Shown one piece after another: positions 11,342 through 23,412 of a stretch of 64,000 bases of DNA. The stretch lies in contig OZ023267.1 in NCBI GenBank assembly GCA_964006375.1, positions 35,537,766 to 35,601,765 on the forward strand, written 5' to 3'. A program made the position numbers and the translations under genes. Numbering within the stretch: position 1 is the stretch's first letter; every line of letters starts with the position of its first letter. Below the pieces are notes generated by a model that was given only the letters and a program-made list of their open reading frames with translations, was not told where the DNA came from and ran no database searches. Origin of the DNA: Tillus elongatus. Lineage: Eukaryota > Arthropoda > Insecta > Coleoptera > Cleridae.

Positions 11342-11984
11342 GTAATTATATTTATATTTTAATCCACTATTTCCTAAGAAACAATTTTGTAAATAATTCT
11401 TCAGAGACTTCTAGCGAAGAAAATCAAACTGATAGACTAAAGTAATGAAAACAGTTTGCGAAATTCGTCCATTCTGAAACAAAGTATGGACTTTTTACAA
11501 AGTCAACATTACATGTTATACGGGATCAACAGCTTAACTTTTTTTATTTTTACGCCGCAGTAGTTGCGCCATTACATAATTTTTTTTTAAAACGTGACCT
11601 AAGTCTCTGATACAGCGATACAAGCATAGACTTGGACAACTAATATTTTTATCATTCTATTTAGGCTTAGTCAAATTCCACCACCATCATCATCATCATC
11701 ACCATCTGCAGGCGATGTCGTCTTGTCGCAGCCATGACTTTCTGCTTACAAAAGCTCTTTTCGTTTAATTGTAACTTCGGCACTTTATAAATTGAGACAG
11801 GTTCTCCTCTTAATTTTCCTCTTCATTTTTTTTTTTTTCAAGTACGTGTCCTTCAAATAATGCTATCAGAGGGTAATTATATCACAGAATATGACAATTT
11901 TTATATTTTTACACAAATTATACAAGTGGTCAAACCAAAACGTACGTTTTTAATGCGCAGTACATGGAGGGATGGGGTCGGTCC
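11342..11984. other. Intron 3, left part: no gene
   Basis: AT-rich sequence with a short CAT-type microsatellite near 11678-11707. No coding or repeat similarity was recognised. Confidence 0.5.
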
Positions 11985-12640
11985 GTCAACTCTTACGACA
12001 CATAGGACAGTTTAGTTGCCCCTGTGGGTCCGGGGACTAACAGAAATAATAAGCCCAAGGCAACTCCTGCCTGTTGTAGGAAGCAACTAATCGGAGTCAA
12101 ACATTGTCGAGGGTCTTGTCCAGGTGTGCCTGGAGGGAGGTGGATACCTCTGGGGAGTGATGTATACCCGGATTTTGAGGCCTCCACTCTGGGATTAGAA
12201 ATGGACAATTGACCTCGCATGGTTGTTACTCGGGAGCGAGGTTTCAGACGATACCGCCTTGGGTTGAGTGCTGTCGGGTGTCGTGTGTCCATACGACGCG
12301 AAGGGGGTTGAGACATCCACTTTGTGCTTCGAAACGGACGGACGGCCTCGCTTGGGTGATGCTCGGGAGCTTGATGAGATGTTGCCTTGAGTCTAGCACT
12401 GGTGGGTGTCCAGTCGAAACGAACCCGGAAGAGAGCTGAGATCTTTAGGGGTGGATTACCCCTAGACATTCAGGCCTCTTCTGTGAGCTTCTAAACGGGA
12501 AAAATACCTTACTTTGATGCTGCTCGGATGCGGGACTTCATGATACTGCCTCGAGTAAAACACTGACGAATGTCTGGTCCAGACGAATTCGGAGAGAGTT
12601 TATCTCTCTTTGAGCTTCTTAACGGGCAAGCGACTTCGCT
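11985..12640. repeat. GC-rich block with about three diverged tandem units
   Basis: Base composition jumps to GC-rich. From about 12195 three imperfect units of about 130-155 bp recur. Each contains a CTCGGGAGC/CTCGGATGC phrase, then GATACTGCCTTGAGT-like, GGGTGTCxxGTCCA-like and GAGCTTCxAAACGGG-like phrases (units near 12195, 12345 and 12500). The first part (11985-12190) includes GGTCCGGGGACTAACAGAAA. No convincing protein. It may be a LINE 3' end or a satellite-like insertion. Confidence 0.5.
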
Positions 12641-12789
12641 CAGATGGCAGTACATCTGTCAAGCAAAGTTTCAGCGCACAAATATCGTCTCCTGCAGAAA
12701 GCTCAAGCACTTCGAATTCCTCGCTGAGGTTTAACGAACATTTTGGTGATCGAAAATGTCCTTCCGACTAATTACCGGCAACGTGAGCA

Positions 12790-13447
12790 ATTCAGTTCGC
12801 ACATGTAGGAAATTTTAGGGGACGAAGATGCAGCGGTGATGTTTACTTATAGGGCCCACTTTCGCTTGGACAGTTTTGTCAACAAATAAATTTGTCTTTA
12901 TTGGGCAGCTGATAACTTGCGAGAATTACGCAGAAAAAAAGTGGCTGTGTGATGTGGAATTTCCAAACTCTGAATAATTTGCTTTCTTTTATGAAAATGA
13001 GAGAGAGCAGGCAGTGGTGGTCAACTTCTAGCGGTACCTCGCTATGCTTCGAGAATTTTTGATCCTCTATCTTAAAGAAAATGAAATTGACATTGACAAA
13101 TTATGGTTTCAACAAGACGGAGCTACAGTTCACACGGCAAAGATTTCTGCTGACTTTCTGAGAACGATATTCCTCGACGTGTGATTTCCCTAAATGGTGA
13201 TGTTCCCTGGGCTCCTTGCTCCCCAGGCCTCACCACCTGTAATTTTGTTCCTTAAGGCTACCTTGAGTCTAAAGTGCATGTTGACAAGCCAATAGCCACC
13301 CAAGAATTAAAGGAATCCATCAGAAATGAACTCAAAGCGATTCCAGGCGATATGGTTGAAAGATTATTGACAAAATTCAAGGACCGCCTGGAAGAGTGGA
13401 TTACAACCGAAGGTCGTCACTTAAATTCTATTATATTTCACACGTAA
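12790..13447 (+). pseudogene. Tc1/mariner-superfamily transposase fragment
   Basis: Fragments of a DDE transposase are spread over several frames. AHFRLDSFVNK and YWAADN surround the first catalytic region, LWFQQDGATVHTAKIS holds the second aspartate, and SPGLTTCNF stands where SPDLTTCDF is expected, so the third catalytic acid is gone. The C-terminal part TQELKESIRNELKAIPGDMV and EGRHLNSIIFHT is well preserved and ends at a TAA near 13447. Many stops make it clearly dead. It belongs to a different lineage from the other transposases here. Confidence 0.75.
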
Positions 13448-13655
13448 TGTTTTCAATTTTTTACTTTTGGCAATAAAATTTCATGAGTTTTTCTACACAT
13501 TGTGCTTTTGTTCAACTCTGTTAGATCAAAATAGAAGATTTGACAGGGTTTTCAAATTCGTCCGTTTTTGTTTTACCACCTTTTACAAAAAAATGTAATC
13601 TTTTGACGCTTTCAATACACATGACTGCTGTAATGTGTATAATTTATGTTTTTAG

Positions 13656-14065
13656 ACAAAGCCAAGGTATTATTTGCCCCACCAGAAATTCATCTACCTT
13701 ACGGCCGACCAGCCATAATCGACTGTCATTTCCGATCTAATCCACCATTGACAAATTTGCGGTGGGAGAAGGATGGTTTTCTTTTTGATCCCTACAACAT
13801 CCATGGTGTGTTTTATAGAAGAAATGGAAGTCTGTATTTTAGTAGCGTGAACGAAAACCACAATGGGATATACACTTGCACTCCGTTTAATGAACTCGGA
13901 ACCAACGGCCCATCTCCTCCCATGAAGGTAATAGTTCAAAGGCCACCAGTATTTGTCATTACTCCACATCATCTCTATCTAAGAAAATTAGGTGAAACAC
14001 TGGAGATTCCATGTGATGCAAGAGATGGGGAAAATGGACACAAGCCAATAATAGTTTGGTATAGG
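13656..14065 (+). CDS. bdl: bdl-like exon 4: Ig3 and first half of Ig4
   Basis: The acceptor AG is at 13654-13655 and a GTAAGT donor at 14066 (phase 0). The exon-3/exon-4 junction recreates the family linker YKAKVLFAPP. Ig3 has cysteines in AIIDCHF and GIYTCTPFNELGT; that phrase is close to the CTPYNAQGT/CVPYNTLGT form in turtle-family Ig4. Ig4 then opens with VFVITPHHLYLRKLGETLEI and its first cysteine. Confidence 0.87.
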
Positions 14066-14351
14066 GTAAGTATTTCATTTAGTGAAAATACATAGTCGTT
14101 ATCTAATGAAAGTTCACCGATTGTGAGCTAGTGATGCACCAAAACTACAGTTGAGCTTTGGTATTTCGCCAATCTGGCCATATTTATAAGATTTAATATT
14201 CGGCAAAATTGGTAGCAACTAGCTAAGAGACAGTATTCGACGATTCGCCCAGAAATCGGTTTTGGTACATCCCTATTGTAAACAAAAGAATGTAATGCCA
14301 TTTTATAGCCATTCTCTCCAAAATTAATTATTACCATAATTTTCCATTTAG

Positions 14352-14703
14352 AAAGACGGAGAATCCCTTCCGACTGGACGTTACTCAATCAAAGACGGCA
14401 ACTTGACCATCATCAATATTCAAGAAGAGGACCGCGGTGTGTACCAGTGTTCAGCTACTAATAAAGCCGCCACCATCAGCGCCGAGGCTGAACTATTGGT
14501 GGAGAACATACCATCTAGTGCCCCACATAACCTTACAGCTGTCTCTTCTCCTACCTCAGTGCATCTCAGTTGGCAAGCTGGAAGACAGAGAACCAACGTA
14601 GAATACAGCATATGGTATAAGCAGGTAGACCAGAGAGAGTGGCGAAGTCACCAGGTTTCTTCGACAAGGGCTCTGGAGGCGACTATCACCGGGCTTTTTC
14701 CAG
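14352..14703 (+). CDS. bdl: bdl-like exon 5: end of Ig4 and first part of FN3-1
   Basis: The acceptor AG is at 14350-14351 and the donor GTGCGT starts at 14704 (phase 1). It completes Ig4 with DRGVYQCSATN. FN3-1 follows: SAPHNLTAVSSPTSVHLSW and later EYSIWYKQ. The 286-bp intron separating it from exon 4 is the only short intron of the gene. Confidence 0.87.
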
Positions 14704-14870
14704 GTGCGTTATGGTATCCAATTTTGACAAAGTATTTTCCTTTAATTTAAAAATAAATATTTTTTTTTAAATTAACCAAACAGAAGTTTTCACAAAATAC
14801 ACATCCATGAATGCTATTTCTTTACATTAACGACTGACTGCTTGTTTTCTATTAGCATAAATCGAAATAG

Positions 14871-15190
14871 TTTTTTTAACGTGGGACTATTTCCGCAACT
14901 ATGGCCAATCACCGATGCCAGATATCAGGTTCACACCACTATCCTGGAAATGTTGCCAAACCCTTGCCTTTCTGTAAGGAAGGAAGGGATCTTTAACGTG
15001 CCCAACATCGCATGTACACGACACCAACGGCTTTACGCCCCCTCCGAAGGCAGGAACGTGCAGATATTAAACTTGCTCAAAAACGATGCCACAGCCTCTA
15101 TTGATGTTAATTGTATAGTATATCCTGAAAAAGCAAAAGAAAACCCTGGGAATCAAACCCGGCATCCCTGAGTTCAGAGTGCCTAAACTA
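14871..15190 (-). mobile_element. tRNA-derived SINE, copy 1
   Basis: Read on the minus strand it has a tRNA-like head with a B-box form GGGTTTGATTCCC, a body shared with 32488-32840 and 59364-59712 (GGAACGTTCCGCC-type, CGATGTTGGGCACGTTAA-type phrases), and an ACGTTAAAAAAA tail. The head is more diverged than in the other copies. It lies in intron 5. Confidence 0.75.
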
Positions 15191-15504
15191 CCTTCCCTAC
15201 ATTTGTCACCAGCTCTCCGACTATTACAAACGTTGCATTACTGCAGGTACTCTTAAAATTGCAAATAGTTCGCGTCATCTAACAATTACAATAAATACCA
15301 AAGAATACTATTTTCTGATCAAACGTGTTTTAGCAACGTTAACAAAAACAGATGAGTATCTTTAAGACTTGAAACAGTGACCTTTATCTCCTAGAGCTAA
15401 ATTGGGAATAAATTATTTTTGTCTCTATGAAAAGCTTATATGCACCAATTCTCGTAAGTCTACATCAAATACTTTTCTAGATATCAAGGAAAATGAGATT
15501 TTTT

Positions 15505-16655
15505 CTCCCTCAGGGCTCGTCCGCGCCTTTGCCGCCCCGATAGCACTGCAGCCTTTGGCTTATTGTGCATGCCCTTTGTATTTTCTTCTCCACCCATTCC
15601 AAAATCACTGTGCCTTGAAATAGTCTGCACAGCGATTGGTAGGGTGAAGTTTTATATTATTCTGTCTCCGGTCTAGACTGACCGTAGATCAGTTGTCTTT
15701 TGCGGTCCAGAGCTTTACACTGGGACAAGATGTGCTGATCTGATTCCTCCCCCTCGCCGCAGAGTCTGCATGCCAGGTCCATCTCAAATTGCCCCATTTT
15801 ATGCAGGTGTTTCTTGCGGCCATGTGTCCCGCCAAGAGACCTGTTATGTTTCTAAGCTGTCCTCTGATAAGATTTAGCAACTCCACAGCACTCTTTGAAC
15901 TGGGTTCGTCATTACTGACTTCCAGTGTCTGAGCCCTGGACAGTGTGCCCAGTACACCTTCGTGTTCGTTTCTGACCCAGGACTTAATAGCTCCCCTTGC
16001 CGTGCTCTTTGTCACGCCCAGAACCGGGTCTGGTCCCATAAATGGTTCTGTTGACCCTCTCTTCGCGAGACTGTCAGCTTTTTCATTGCCTTTGATCCTC
16101 AAGTGACCCGGCACCCAGATGAGGGTCACCTCATTCTGCCCAGCCAGCTCGCTCGTCTCGTCTAGGCACTCACTTACCAGACTGGAAATTACCAGTGGGC
16201 TACTTGGAGCCTTAAGGGCTGCCTGGCTGTCTGTGGCTATGAAGATCCGCTTGTTGGTGTAGCCCCTCTCTTGTTCTCCCGCACACAGTGCAGGATGGCG
16301 TATATTTCGGCCTGAAAGACCGTTCCATGGGCTCCGAGGGAAATACTATAACTTACCATCGGTCCTTCCGAGTCCCACGCTCCCCGCCGGATCCGCCCGT
16401 GAACCAGACGAACGGGTCCCATCGTAGGCCAGGCGTCCTCTCCCGCCATTTCTCGCTTTCGAGGATTTCCACTGTAAAATTGATTTCCCTGCAGATTCGC
16501 AGGCTCGCGAGGTCTGACCTCATTTCAAACATGGGCTCCTTCACGATCTCCTGAATTTTGCAGTGGCCGCTGAAGCCTGGGTTTATCTTCAGTCTACCAT
16601 TGCAGGCTAGTCTGTATAGTCCTAGCCTGGCCTCCGCCATGATAACTAAGTGTAG
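15505..16655 (-). mobile_element. I-group LINE fragment: RT end, RNase H and zinc-knuckle tail
   Basis: On the minus strand the 16353-16640 reading contains ARLGLYRLACNGRLK, joining the RT C-terminus to a linker. VFQAEIYAILHCVREN (about 16255-16310) opens an RNase H domain, and LIWVPGHLRIKGNEKADSLA (from 16129) carries its last motif. LLAGHMAARNTCIKWG lies in the C-terminal zinc-binding region. Frames shift between these pieces, so the copy is dead. The tail (about 15505-15563) recurs alone at 50708-50763. LINEs carrying RNase H in this arrangement belong to the I/R1/LOA groups. Confidence 0.8.
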
Positions 16656-17234
16656 GGGGGGGGGCGATTTAGCAACATCCAGGAAAGTGAGATACTCAAT
16701 TTCTCACTTTTACACCCCGTATGTATTTTTTTGTAGAAAGTGCTGATATTACTTCGGTTCTACCAGTAAACAATAGAAGATAACTCAAAGAAATAGCTCT
16801 TCTGAGACTCTTGATAAAATGTCTTAAGCAGTAACAAATTTAATCGCTATACGTGACATCCATTAAAGGCATTACTGCTTGAAACACCTCAGGAGTTACC
16901 ACCACTACAAGAAACATATTTTTACGGCGTGTAAAGTGTTGGGGTTTCTAGTGAGACATCTATAATAATTAATATCGACTGTGTATATTTATGAAACTGT
17001 AATCATAACACAATACACAGTGTAATATTTAATAACAGTTATAGATATCCTCCACACACCGCACGGCTTCTCAAATACCAGCATCCAGTACCATTCGTAT
17101 CTGCTCATATATCGACGACACTATATCGGCAAATATGCAATTTATACAGAAATTTAAAAATTTGCAATTTGGAAGTTACTTCTAACCACTTCTTCTATTT
17201 AGACTACAACCTAGGTATAATCTCTTATTACTAT
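16656..17234. other. Intron 5, unassigned
   Basis: AT-rich sequence after a poly-G run near 16659. No coding signal or repeat similarity was recognised. Confidence 0.4.
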
Positions 17235-17412
17235 GTAAACAGGATGCTTGCCCGTTTAAGTATCAGTTTATATTGAGACAGAATTTTCTACGGATAAGCT
17301 TTGTCTTCAAGTTGGGGTCAGATGTAAACAGGATGCTTGCCTGTTTAGGTATCTGTTTATATTGAGACAGAATTTTCCTACGGATAAATTTTGTCTTCAA
17401 GTTGGGGTCAGA
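17235..17412. repeat. Direct tandem duplication, about 88 bp unit
   Basis: Two adjacent units, both starting AAACAGGATGCTTGCC and ending AAGTTGGGGTCAGATGT, differ at only a few positions. A third, strongly diverged start (AAGCAAGGTGCTTAC) follows at 17413. Confidence 0.85.
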
Positions 17413-19065
17413 TGTAAGCAAGGTGCTTACAGTTTTGAGTATTTCGATTTATGATATTTCTACATAAATAAATGTTTGATTTAATCTCAGAAGAGTTATG
17501 AAAAATTTCCACAAGTAATTTAACTATCGTAAATTTATCTATCATAAAATGCATAAAATATGTAGGCCGCAAACATGCGGAAATTGAGTGCATTTAGTTA
17601 CGTGTAATCAGAACACCTTACCAAGAGAAAAATGCGCGGTACAACGGTCAATTTAGTGCATACTGAGAGGAAATGTAATTCTAAGCGGCACTGGCGACGA
17701 TAGGACGAGTAGGTAACCGCTAACGAGGCTACTTGAGTTGCAACGGAAAATTTCCGCAAACTCAGTGGTTTTGGGGACTCGGCGACAGGGAAGAAAGATA
17801 CGTGTCGGGGGCAGTGTGCAGGCAACGGGCCTTCGGGCTAGGCAGGGCCGCCGCGGCGATAATCGTCAAGGGTTTCTGTTAAGTAAATTGAGAAGTAAGT
17901 GAGATTTCAGTGAGAGAATTAGCTTTTTTTTTTGAAAGGGCGGTTATCGCGAACGAACGTGGTTCAACGGTCGTGGAAGGGCTGGTAAAGCAGAGTACAG
18001 AGCTGGTGTATTGCCTCTGATTTCTGCGTGAGTCCGTTCCAGTAATCTTTCGTTAAATGTTCCCCTGTTTATTAAAAATGGGCCAGCTGTCTCGAGTACC
18101 GAATTAATTTTTTAAACTAAGACTGTATAGATATTTTGAACCATATGGGGCTGTAAGCTAAATTAGTATAGATGATTGAGCCGTAGGGCGCTCGACTTAT
18201 AATCAAAGTGGATAAAATCAGATTTATGTGTTGTTATAAGGGATTTTAGTAGTTAGGGAATTTTTTGTGAATTTTATAAGACGAAGTACAAGATACGGCT
18301 TTGGGCCTTAAGGGTTTAGTTAGGAGCTATAAGGGAGGTTAGCTAAAATTGAGAGCTATAATTAGGCTAAGAAAGAGTCAATTATTAGACTAGAAACCAT
18401 TATACCGGGGGCGAAAATAATTTAGTTTCTCCGGCATCGACTTTATGTAACATTTTAAGATTGGGAAAACCTCCTACACACCTCCTTATTATTTGGAGTT
18501 AAGAATTTTAGTTAATTTTAATTAGAAGGCAACCTTTGAAATTAAAGGATGTTTTTAAAATTTATTGTGCCGTTAAAAGGTTTATCTGTATAAATTTTAT
18601 TTTTTGTATTAAATCAATTTTAAAAACTAGATGCTGGATTTCATTATTAGCTTAGGAAGCCATAAACTAGAGTTCATTTTAACAGTTTCTTATAGAGTGA
18701 TTTTGATGTGCTTGGGTCACTAGGTATACGCTAAGACTGAATATATAGTAAAATTTTGGATATTTGATCCCAGATGCTCGGTTTTAGTGTTCCAAATAAA
18801 TTTAGGCAAGAGCTCCCTTGAAGGTCGTAAAACTTAAATATTAGTTTCAATGTAACAAGGGGTGGTTTTGGGATACGCGTTCTGCCGCTCGAACGTTGCC
18901 GATCCTAAAATATAACTAAATGAATAATTACTTAAATTTTAATAATAATAATAACTAGAAGTTACAGTCATTTGAAAAACCTTTGTAGTAAAGGAAAGCA
19001 AAAGGCGCGTAAAACTACCCCATTACAACTATGCAAAAATTATTTAATTATTTTACATCCAACAG
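17413..19065. other. Intron 5, unassigned with a GC-richer island
   Basis: The part 17620-18020 is noticeably richer in G and C than its surroundings. No open frame with domain character, tRNA or terminal repeat was recognised here. It could be part of an unrecognised LTR element leader. Confidence 0.35.
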
Positions 19066-19368
19066 GTAAAGAATACGAATTAATGGTTCTGTGCAAGGAC
19101 GACAATGGTGATGGTTTATTTAGCAAGTCCATCAGAATTTACACGAAAGGTCTAGATGGTGAAACTGGACATTTAAGAGAGGTCACTTTTCCACCTGTAG
19201 GTTTTCCTAGAAACATTACGATTCATCACACAGATGTTGGATACTTAGTGACGTGGGAACCGCCCGAATATGGCTCGGAAAATCTAAAGCATTACATAGT
19301 AAGGTGGGTCCAATTGCCTGACAACTATCTTCTTGGATCTGGGGAAGCCCTAAATACTACATATCTTA
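19066..19368 (+). CDS. bdl: bdl-like exon 6: end of FN3-1 and most of FN3-2
   Basis: The acceptor AG is at 19064-19065 and a GTAAGT donor at 19369 (phase 1 in and out). KEYELMVLCKDDNGDG closes the first FN3 domain. The second opens with FPRNITIHHTDVGYLVTW and EPPEYGSENLKHYIVRW. NIT and NTT glycosylation sequons are present. An in-frame reading upstream of the acceptor has no domain character. Confidence 0.85.
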
Positions 19369-19455
19369 GTAAGTTATTAGATTACATCTGTTCATATAAT
19401 AAATAAATGGTGCATGATTTTTATCTATAAATTTATATATTTATTTACTTTTCTT

Positions 19456-19460
<5 letters not shown>

Positions 19461-19526
<66 letters not shown>
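19461..19526. repeat. (TA)n microsatellite
   Basis: A pure TA tract that abuts the left end of the DD41D element beginning at 19527. Confidence 0.95.
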
Positions 19527-19529
<3 letters not shown>

Positions 19530-21212
19530 TGGCGCATTGAAAACGAAACAGACTGATTTGCGTCCAGATAAATTTTTTTAAGATACGCTGAAACACGTTA
19601 ATTTTAGTAGAGGGGGACATGTTTTGACGTAAAACTCAACTTTGTCACATCAACCCCTAAGGGTGGTGATAACAACCCTTATATTTTAAATAAGGAACGT
19701 GGGTGGAGTGTTACATCATTTGAAAGCTCTTTCTTTTCTAAATTCAGTACACTAATCTTTTTGGAAGTTTTATCAACTCATTTAAAAATTATTCACAGTT
19801 GAAGATGCAAAAACACATTCCACTCATTCCGATAAGAAATGTGCTGATAGTCAATGTTTTGTTGGTTTGTAAACAAAAAATTGACTATGAGAAAATTTCT
19901 TATCGGAATGAGAGAAATGCGGTTTATTATTTCAGTTTATCGGTCGGTTTGATACCTGATAGTACTACCGAAAATTAATTTCACAATCGCTTATTCCGTA
20001 GAAGAAAGATTTGAAATAATAACTCTTTTTTTCAAAAACGATGACTGTGCCAACCGTACCACAAATTTGTTTAATGAACGACATCCGAACAGACATGTTA
20101 ACAAAAAATACATTTTGGAGTTAGTTGCAAAGTTTCGACGAAGTGGTTCAGTAGCCTACAAAAAACGGGATCCCGAAGGTGAATTTCCGGTTAGAAATGA
20201 GACTACTGAGATTGAAGTTTTAGGACAAATTGCTGCAGACCCAACTTTGAGCACGAGAAAATTGGCCACTGTTTCAAACATCAAAAGAAGAACTATTCAG
20301 CGAATATTGAAGCATCATAAATTTCACCCGTATAAAATTCATCTTGTACAACAACTGAATGAAGATGATTTTGATCGGCGGCTGGAGTTTTGTGAAGTTA
20401 TGACTGCACGAATAGCTGATAACTGGAACTTTCGGTTCAATATCTGTTTTTCAGACGAGTGTACGTTTTTATTAAACTCTACAGTCAATCGTCATAATTG
20501 TCGTTATTGGGCAGATAATAATCCAAGACATTTTCACAAAGTCCACACTCAAACTCCACAGAAACTGAATGTCTGGACTGGCATTTTTGGAGACCGTTTA
20601 ATCGGACCAATTTTTCTTGATGGCAATTTGAGTGGCGAAACGTATTTGGAGTTACTAGAAGATATCGTTTACCTTCTACTAATTGACATTGTTGAAAATT
20701 ATGATCGCTATCAAGAAAATCGTTTAGTGTTTCAACAAGATGGAGCTCCTCCGCATTTTTCACAACGTGTTAGGGAGTTTTTGAACAGAGAGGATTTAAC
20801 TTCTCTCTATGGGACCATTCAAAGAGTAGAATTTACGCAACAGAACCGGAGTCTCTAGAAGAATTACGACGACGCATTGTTGAAGAATGCCGTCTAATAA
20901 CTCCACAAATGCTCCAGAATGTCAGAGCTCGTTTTGAACAAAATTTGTACTTTTGTATGGAAGCTGGTGGTCAACAATTTAAACACTTACTTAAATGAAT
21001 AAACAATTTTACACGTTTGGTTTTGTTTTTAAGTTTTTTTTAACGAAAAATTGACTAATTAGTGCGTTTCTTATCACAATGAATGAAATACGTTCTTGCA
21101 ACTACAACTGTGAATAATTTTTAAACGGTTAATAAAACTTCCAAAAAAATTTGTGTGCTGAATTCAAAAAAGAAAGAGCTTTCAAATGATGTAACACTCG
21201 ACCCATGTTCCA
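19527..21212 (+). mobile_element. DD41D transposon, right end truncated
   Basis: The left end GAGTGGCGCATTGAAAACG is the inverse of the right end found intact at 36221 in another copy (CGTTTTCAATGCGCCACCCTG). The right arm here stops after CCATGTTCC near 21212, about 180 bp short of the expected terminus. Similar arms are present in the solo right end at 35798-36221. Confidence 0.8.
19986..20997 (+). pseudogene. DD41D transposase pseudogene with catalytic deletion
   Basis: The frame is open from about 19986 (where an expected ATG reads ATC) to 20858. YSVEERFEIITLF starts the DNA-binding region, FSDECTF carries the first acid and VFQQDGAPPHF the second. After REFLNRE an in-frame piece is lost and the frame then shifts: the coding that should contain the third acid is deleted and the C-terminal text (ATEPESLEELRRRIVEE) continues in another frame up to a TGA near 20997. 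It is less than half as long past the second acid as the intact relative at 2666-3760. Confidence 0.82.
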
Positions 21213-21282
21213 TAATAACTATAAAGCACAACATACATTTAGGAATACATTTAAAATAAGCCATAGAAATATGAAAACCTGA

Positions 21283-21318
21283 CGCAGCAAGTGCGATTTT
21301 GGTAGCGAATTTCAATAA
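21283..21318 (-). repeat. E motif of the modular repeat
   Basis: Reverse-strand copy of the ATTCGCTACC...GCACTTGCTGCGTC end seen at 1769-1797, 36357-36390, 44645-44685 and 48313-48352. Confidence 0.55.
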
Positions 21319-21499
21319 ATTTTGTTCAAATTTTAAAGCTGTTTTTCGATTGACATTAAAATTTTAGTCTTAATACATGATATCATTTTTGTAGGAGCAA
21401 CTTGTGGGTGAAATTCCATCAAGACTTAGATTTTGGATTGAACCGTGTCCAAAAGTTTTTGATGTAGACGCGACGTCCCTTTTCTGAAGCCATTTTTAA

Positions 21500-21878
21500 G
21501 AGAAATTGAGAAACATCATTATTATCACTATTTATTGCAATTTTACCTTTGGTTTCATCCAAATGTTTACGGTTTAATTTCTGACACTGCGATTTCAAAC
21601 TCTGGGTTTCAAACTATTGCATTCTAACAAATTTCAACAAACACTTTATGTAGTTTCTCTATGTCTGTAATCTGAGATATACCTTGGTGTTAGAACTAGT
21701 CTTTCACTATAAACTATTCACTATTACTATAAGAAATGTGTAGCTCTAACATTATAACAATTTATTTACTCTGTCTGTCAAACTACACGGTTGCTATCAA
21801 TAATAACAAAACTATCAATAAAATAACAAAACACAAGGGTAACATGCAAACATGATATATAATTTTCAACATTTCTCC
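21500..21878 (-). repeat. Probable 3' LTR of the BEL/Pao element
   Basis: It starts TGTTGAAAATT right after the polypurine tract and contains GTAAATAAATTG, a possible poly(A) signal. The distal limit is uncertain because no second LTR copy is available for comparison. Confidence 0.45.
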
Positions 21879-21892
21879 CCACTAAATATAGT

Positions 21893-23412
21893 CTAATTGT
21901 CTTCTAACATTTGTATAGGACAAACTTTTGATACCGGCCGCCTATATACTCCTGTTTTGGTTTTCACATCCACAATTCTAATTTTTCCATCTTTTGAAGG
22001 GTAAATTTCTTCAACTACTCCAAGTGGCCAGTTGTTTCAAGGTAACTGATTGTCCATTACAATTACAATTTCATTCTTTTTTAAGTTTCTATTTTGGCTT
22101 AACCATTTTGATCTTGAAATCAGCGTAGGCAGATATTATTTTATCCATCGTTTCCAAAAATGTTCAGCCAATTGTTGAGAGTGCATCCATTGTTTTCTTA
22201 AAGTCACTTTTTCTGGAAAAATACAAAATGGTTTTGCAATACTTGATGTCCCGATAAGAAAATGATTTGGGGTTAAACTTTCTAAATTACCAGAATCTGA
22301 TGATATATATGTGAGTGGTCTACTATTAACTGTGTGTTCGATTTCTGCAAAGACCGTTCGGAGTACCTCAAATTTGGGTGTTCTCTCTTTTAGTATCACC
22401 TTCATGGTATCCTTTACACTTCTCACTAGTCTCTCCCACACTCCCCCCATATGAGGACCACCTGGAGGAGTGAATTTCCATTCTATGTCTTCTGTGACTA
22501 ATTTTCTTTCCACCAGACCCTGATCCATTTTCTTTAATTCTAATTTCAATTCTTTATCTGAAGACTTTAAATTTGTTCCATTATCACTCCACATGATCTT
22601 TGGCTGCCCTCTTCTTGCTATGAATCTTCTAATTGCCTGTATAGCTAAATCAGTAGTTAAACTATCTGCAATTTCTAGATGTATCGCTCTCACTGAAAGA
22701 CAAGTGAAGAGTACTCCATATTTTTTTCCCTTCTTCCTACTGATGTTTCTATCGGTCCAAAATAATCAACTCCTGTAAAAACGAAAGGTCTTACTGGTCG
22801 CTGTAGTCTTTCCTTGGGAAGTTTTGCCATCTGAGGTATTACAGGTTTTGCTTTTCGGATTCTACAAAAAAGGCATTGATTAATTATTGATGCTATCGTT
22901 TTTCTTCCTTTTATGATCCAAAATCTTTGTCTTATCTCATTATACACGAGTTCTACCCCCGCATGTTTGTTTTTCTCATGGTAGTGCTTTATTAGTAACT
23001 TAGTAAAACAATGCTGTCCATCAAGAATCAATGGACTTTTAGTTTCTGTGTCTAAACCCGGAGCATTGTCTATTCTGCCATCAATGCATATAAGACATTC
23101 CTTTAAAATAGGAGACAATCTATATATACGACTCTCTTTGCTTACAACTTTTGCTTTCGAAAGTAGTCTATAATCTGTAGGAAATGAATCCTTTTGGGCT
23201 TTTAAACACAAAAACTTCTCTGCAGTTTTAAGCTCTTGACACGAAATTTCGTTACATGTTTCTCTTTTCTGAGCGATTTTTATGAATTTAAAAACATATG
23301 CGGTAGCCCTAATTAATTTTATATAATTAGAAAATCTTGATATGTCAGGAATGGAGGAATTTTCTTTAATTTCATGATTGACTAAAACTATTTCGTAGTC
23401 ATTTTCTTCCAT
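21893..23412 (-). pseudogene. BEL/Pao integrase region
   Basis: Minus-strand reading from 23412. A zinc-binding HHCC module is visible (HYHEKNKHAGVELVYNEIRQ, then CLFC). The integrase core has VDYFGPI (first D), WSDNGTN (second D) and GGPHMGGVWERLVRSVK (E). A single frameshift near 22690-22725 splits the core. The C-terminal part continues in another frame to a stop near 21893, with NWPLGVVEEIYPS, typical of the end of BEL/Pao Pol. It inserts element DNA into the host genome in intact relatives; here it is broken. Confidence 0.82.

Noticed and set aside
13694..14611. Minus-strand open frames opposite exons 4 and 5
   Set aside because: They are shadows of the real coding strand with no domain content.
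21420..21492. A 24-codon minus-strand frame (MASEKGRRVYIKNFWTRF…) beyond the BEL/Pao 3' end
   Set aside because: Too short to support a gene, with no known family; noted only because it begins near a TGGCTTCAGAA stretch that resembles a primer-binding site.
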